A stretch of DNA of 64,000 nucleotides from Symsagittifera roscoffensis (lineage: Eukaryota > Xenacoelomorpha > Acoela > Convolutidae), in assembly GCF_963678635.1 (NCBI RefSeq), contig NC_087069.1, forward strand, positions 48,628,276 through 48,692,275, written 5' to 3'. The notes below the pieces were generated by a model. That model did not search any database. It was not told the DNA's origin and saw only the letters and a program-made list of their open reading frames with translations. Numbering within the stretch: position 1 is the first letter of the stretch; the number at the start of each line of letters is the position of its first letter. Below are positions 63,061-64,000 of this stretch, piece after piece. A program made the position numbers and the translations under genes.

Positions 63061-64000
63061 CGAAAACATAGATCATGAACAAATATTCCCTTTTGTTATA
63101 GACTCAGATACTGATAGAGGACAAGTAAAATTTTGCAAAAGTTTACTCATAAATTTATTTTAACCAGGAATTAGCCCATGTAAAACAGAATTTCCAGATA
63201 TCAGAATAAGAAGACAACTAATAGATCATTATGTAAAAGATATCGCGAAAATAACACAACAATACGGTATCTACACTATAGGGATCTGCACACTAGACAA
63301 CAAGAAATATGTTCTTCAAACAGATGATCTTGATCTAGAATTTTCAAAAGTATTCATAGATTATATTAAAAATATACAACACCATAACTCACAGAGAGCA
63401 AACTCAATATTCACAAATGAAGTTTTTGCTATAATATACACAAATTTAAATATATTAGAAACAACACAAACCCAAAGTACATCACCACTTCAAGCATCTA
63501 GGCATACCAGAGTTAGAAAGGAAATCACTGCATTTTCTACATTTTTATACGCAATTCGTGAAAATTTTTCAAACAATGATGTTTCACAAAATTCCAAACA
63601 CGACTTACAAAAAATACTACCATGGTTTATAATTGATTATTTCGGACATAATATAGATTTAATACATGACGCAAGAAAAAATTTTAGACCTCAAAATAAC
63701 ACTGACGAAACAGTCATTCACGAACAATCAGATTATGTTTGGGACCCTGATTGGTCTCACCCATTATTTATACATTTCCCAAATTCAATTTCAAGTCAAG
63801 CAATAGATACAATATCTATTCACCGGAATTATATAAATATTATACCATTCACAATTGATGCCACACCTCTTAATTATAATTCATTTTTGCCTGATACACA
63901 AAATAATACCTTAAATTCAACGGTTATACAAAACGAAAACCTTAATGGAACTCAGAATCCTACACAACAAGATATTAAAATACCATCACAAGTCATAAAT
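63034..64000 (+). pseudogene. Gag continuation of copy B, one stop, open to the window end
   Basis: A frame starting near the ATG at 63034 overlaps the end of the previous ORF in another phase. It meets a TAA at about 63160, where copy A has GAA (Glu), and is then open for about 280 codons to the window edge. It contains ISPCKTEFPD, LQTDDLDLEFSKVF, RANSIFTNEVFAIIY, HEQSDYVWDPDWSHPLF. The single stop looks like a point mutation. The protein is hydrophilic and unassigned, but conserved between the two copies. Confidence 0.55.

Larger units (their letters stand above)
61637..64000 (+). mobile_element. LTR-type retroelement copy B, running off the window
   Basis: Starts TGGAACCTAATCCAAACTAC and follows copy A throughout apart from copy A's extra 700 bases. 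It has the same leader with paired imperfect palindromes, and gag frames more intact than in copy A. The window ends inside gag. Confidence 0.65.

Noticed and set aside
1-64000. tRNA, rRNA or other structured RNA genes
   Set aside because: No cloverleaf-like GGTTCRANYCC box B with a matching acceptor stem, and no rRNA core sequences were noticed. A tRNAscan or Infernal run would settle it.

Overview
The window is a repeat-dominated stretch of a eukaryotic nuclear genome, most likely from an invertebrate animal. It is AT-rich, carries no convincing host gene, and is built from nested transposable elements: a LINE, a Mutator-like element, a hAT-type MITE and several Ty3/gypsy-type LTR retrotransposons. 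Nothing identifies the species. A 200-base run of N (49009-49208) marks a scaffold gap.

Layout. 1-1320: two degenerate tandem arrays, the second turning over into its own inverted copy. 1390-1759: a short non-autonomous inverted-repeat element. 3390-5400 (minus): a decayed LINE. 4575-10490 and 55005-61634: two long inverted arms, roughly 95% identical where I compared them, about 44.5 kb apart. Each arm contains the 5' half of the LINE, palindrome-rich MITE-like segments and unidentified sequence. Between the arms lie a hAT-like MITE with a perfect 8-bp target duplication (13266-13649), a Mutator-like transposon with a perfect 9-bp target duplication (15072-17419), a complete but decayed 6.8-kb gypsy element on the minus strand (18072-24900), a very decayed gypsy relic (about 26000-27600), a giant gypsy-type element (27737 to the gap, about 21 kb), and a third retroelement family with one copy inside (49685-54700) and a second copy abutting the right arm (61637 to the window end).

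The giant element is the most interesting object. Its LTR starts (TGCCAG) are 20.9 kb apart. It has a long leader containing a 70-bp triplication and about 90 copies of a 14-bp GGGAC minisatellite, a gag with two CCHC knuckles, protease, RT, RNase H and integrase, and then about 9 kb of accessory coding sequence. That accessory part encodes a TARG1-like macrodomain protein, a coiled-coil protein, an SGNH/GDSL hydrolase-like protein with its catalytic blocks, a second SGNH-like domain in a larger protein, and a terminal protein with a SUMO-interacting-type motif. Four successive ORF junctions overlap as ATGA or TGATG, the arrangement expected for termination-reinitiation. The copy itself is dead: it has several stops and frameshifts, and the RT active site reads YVDG.
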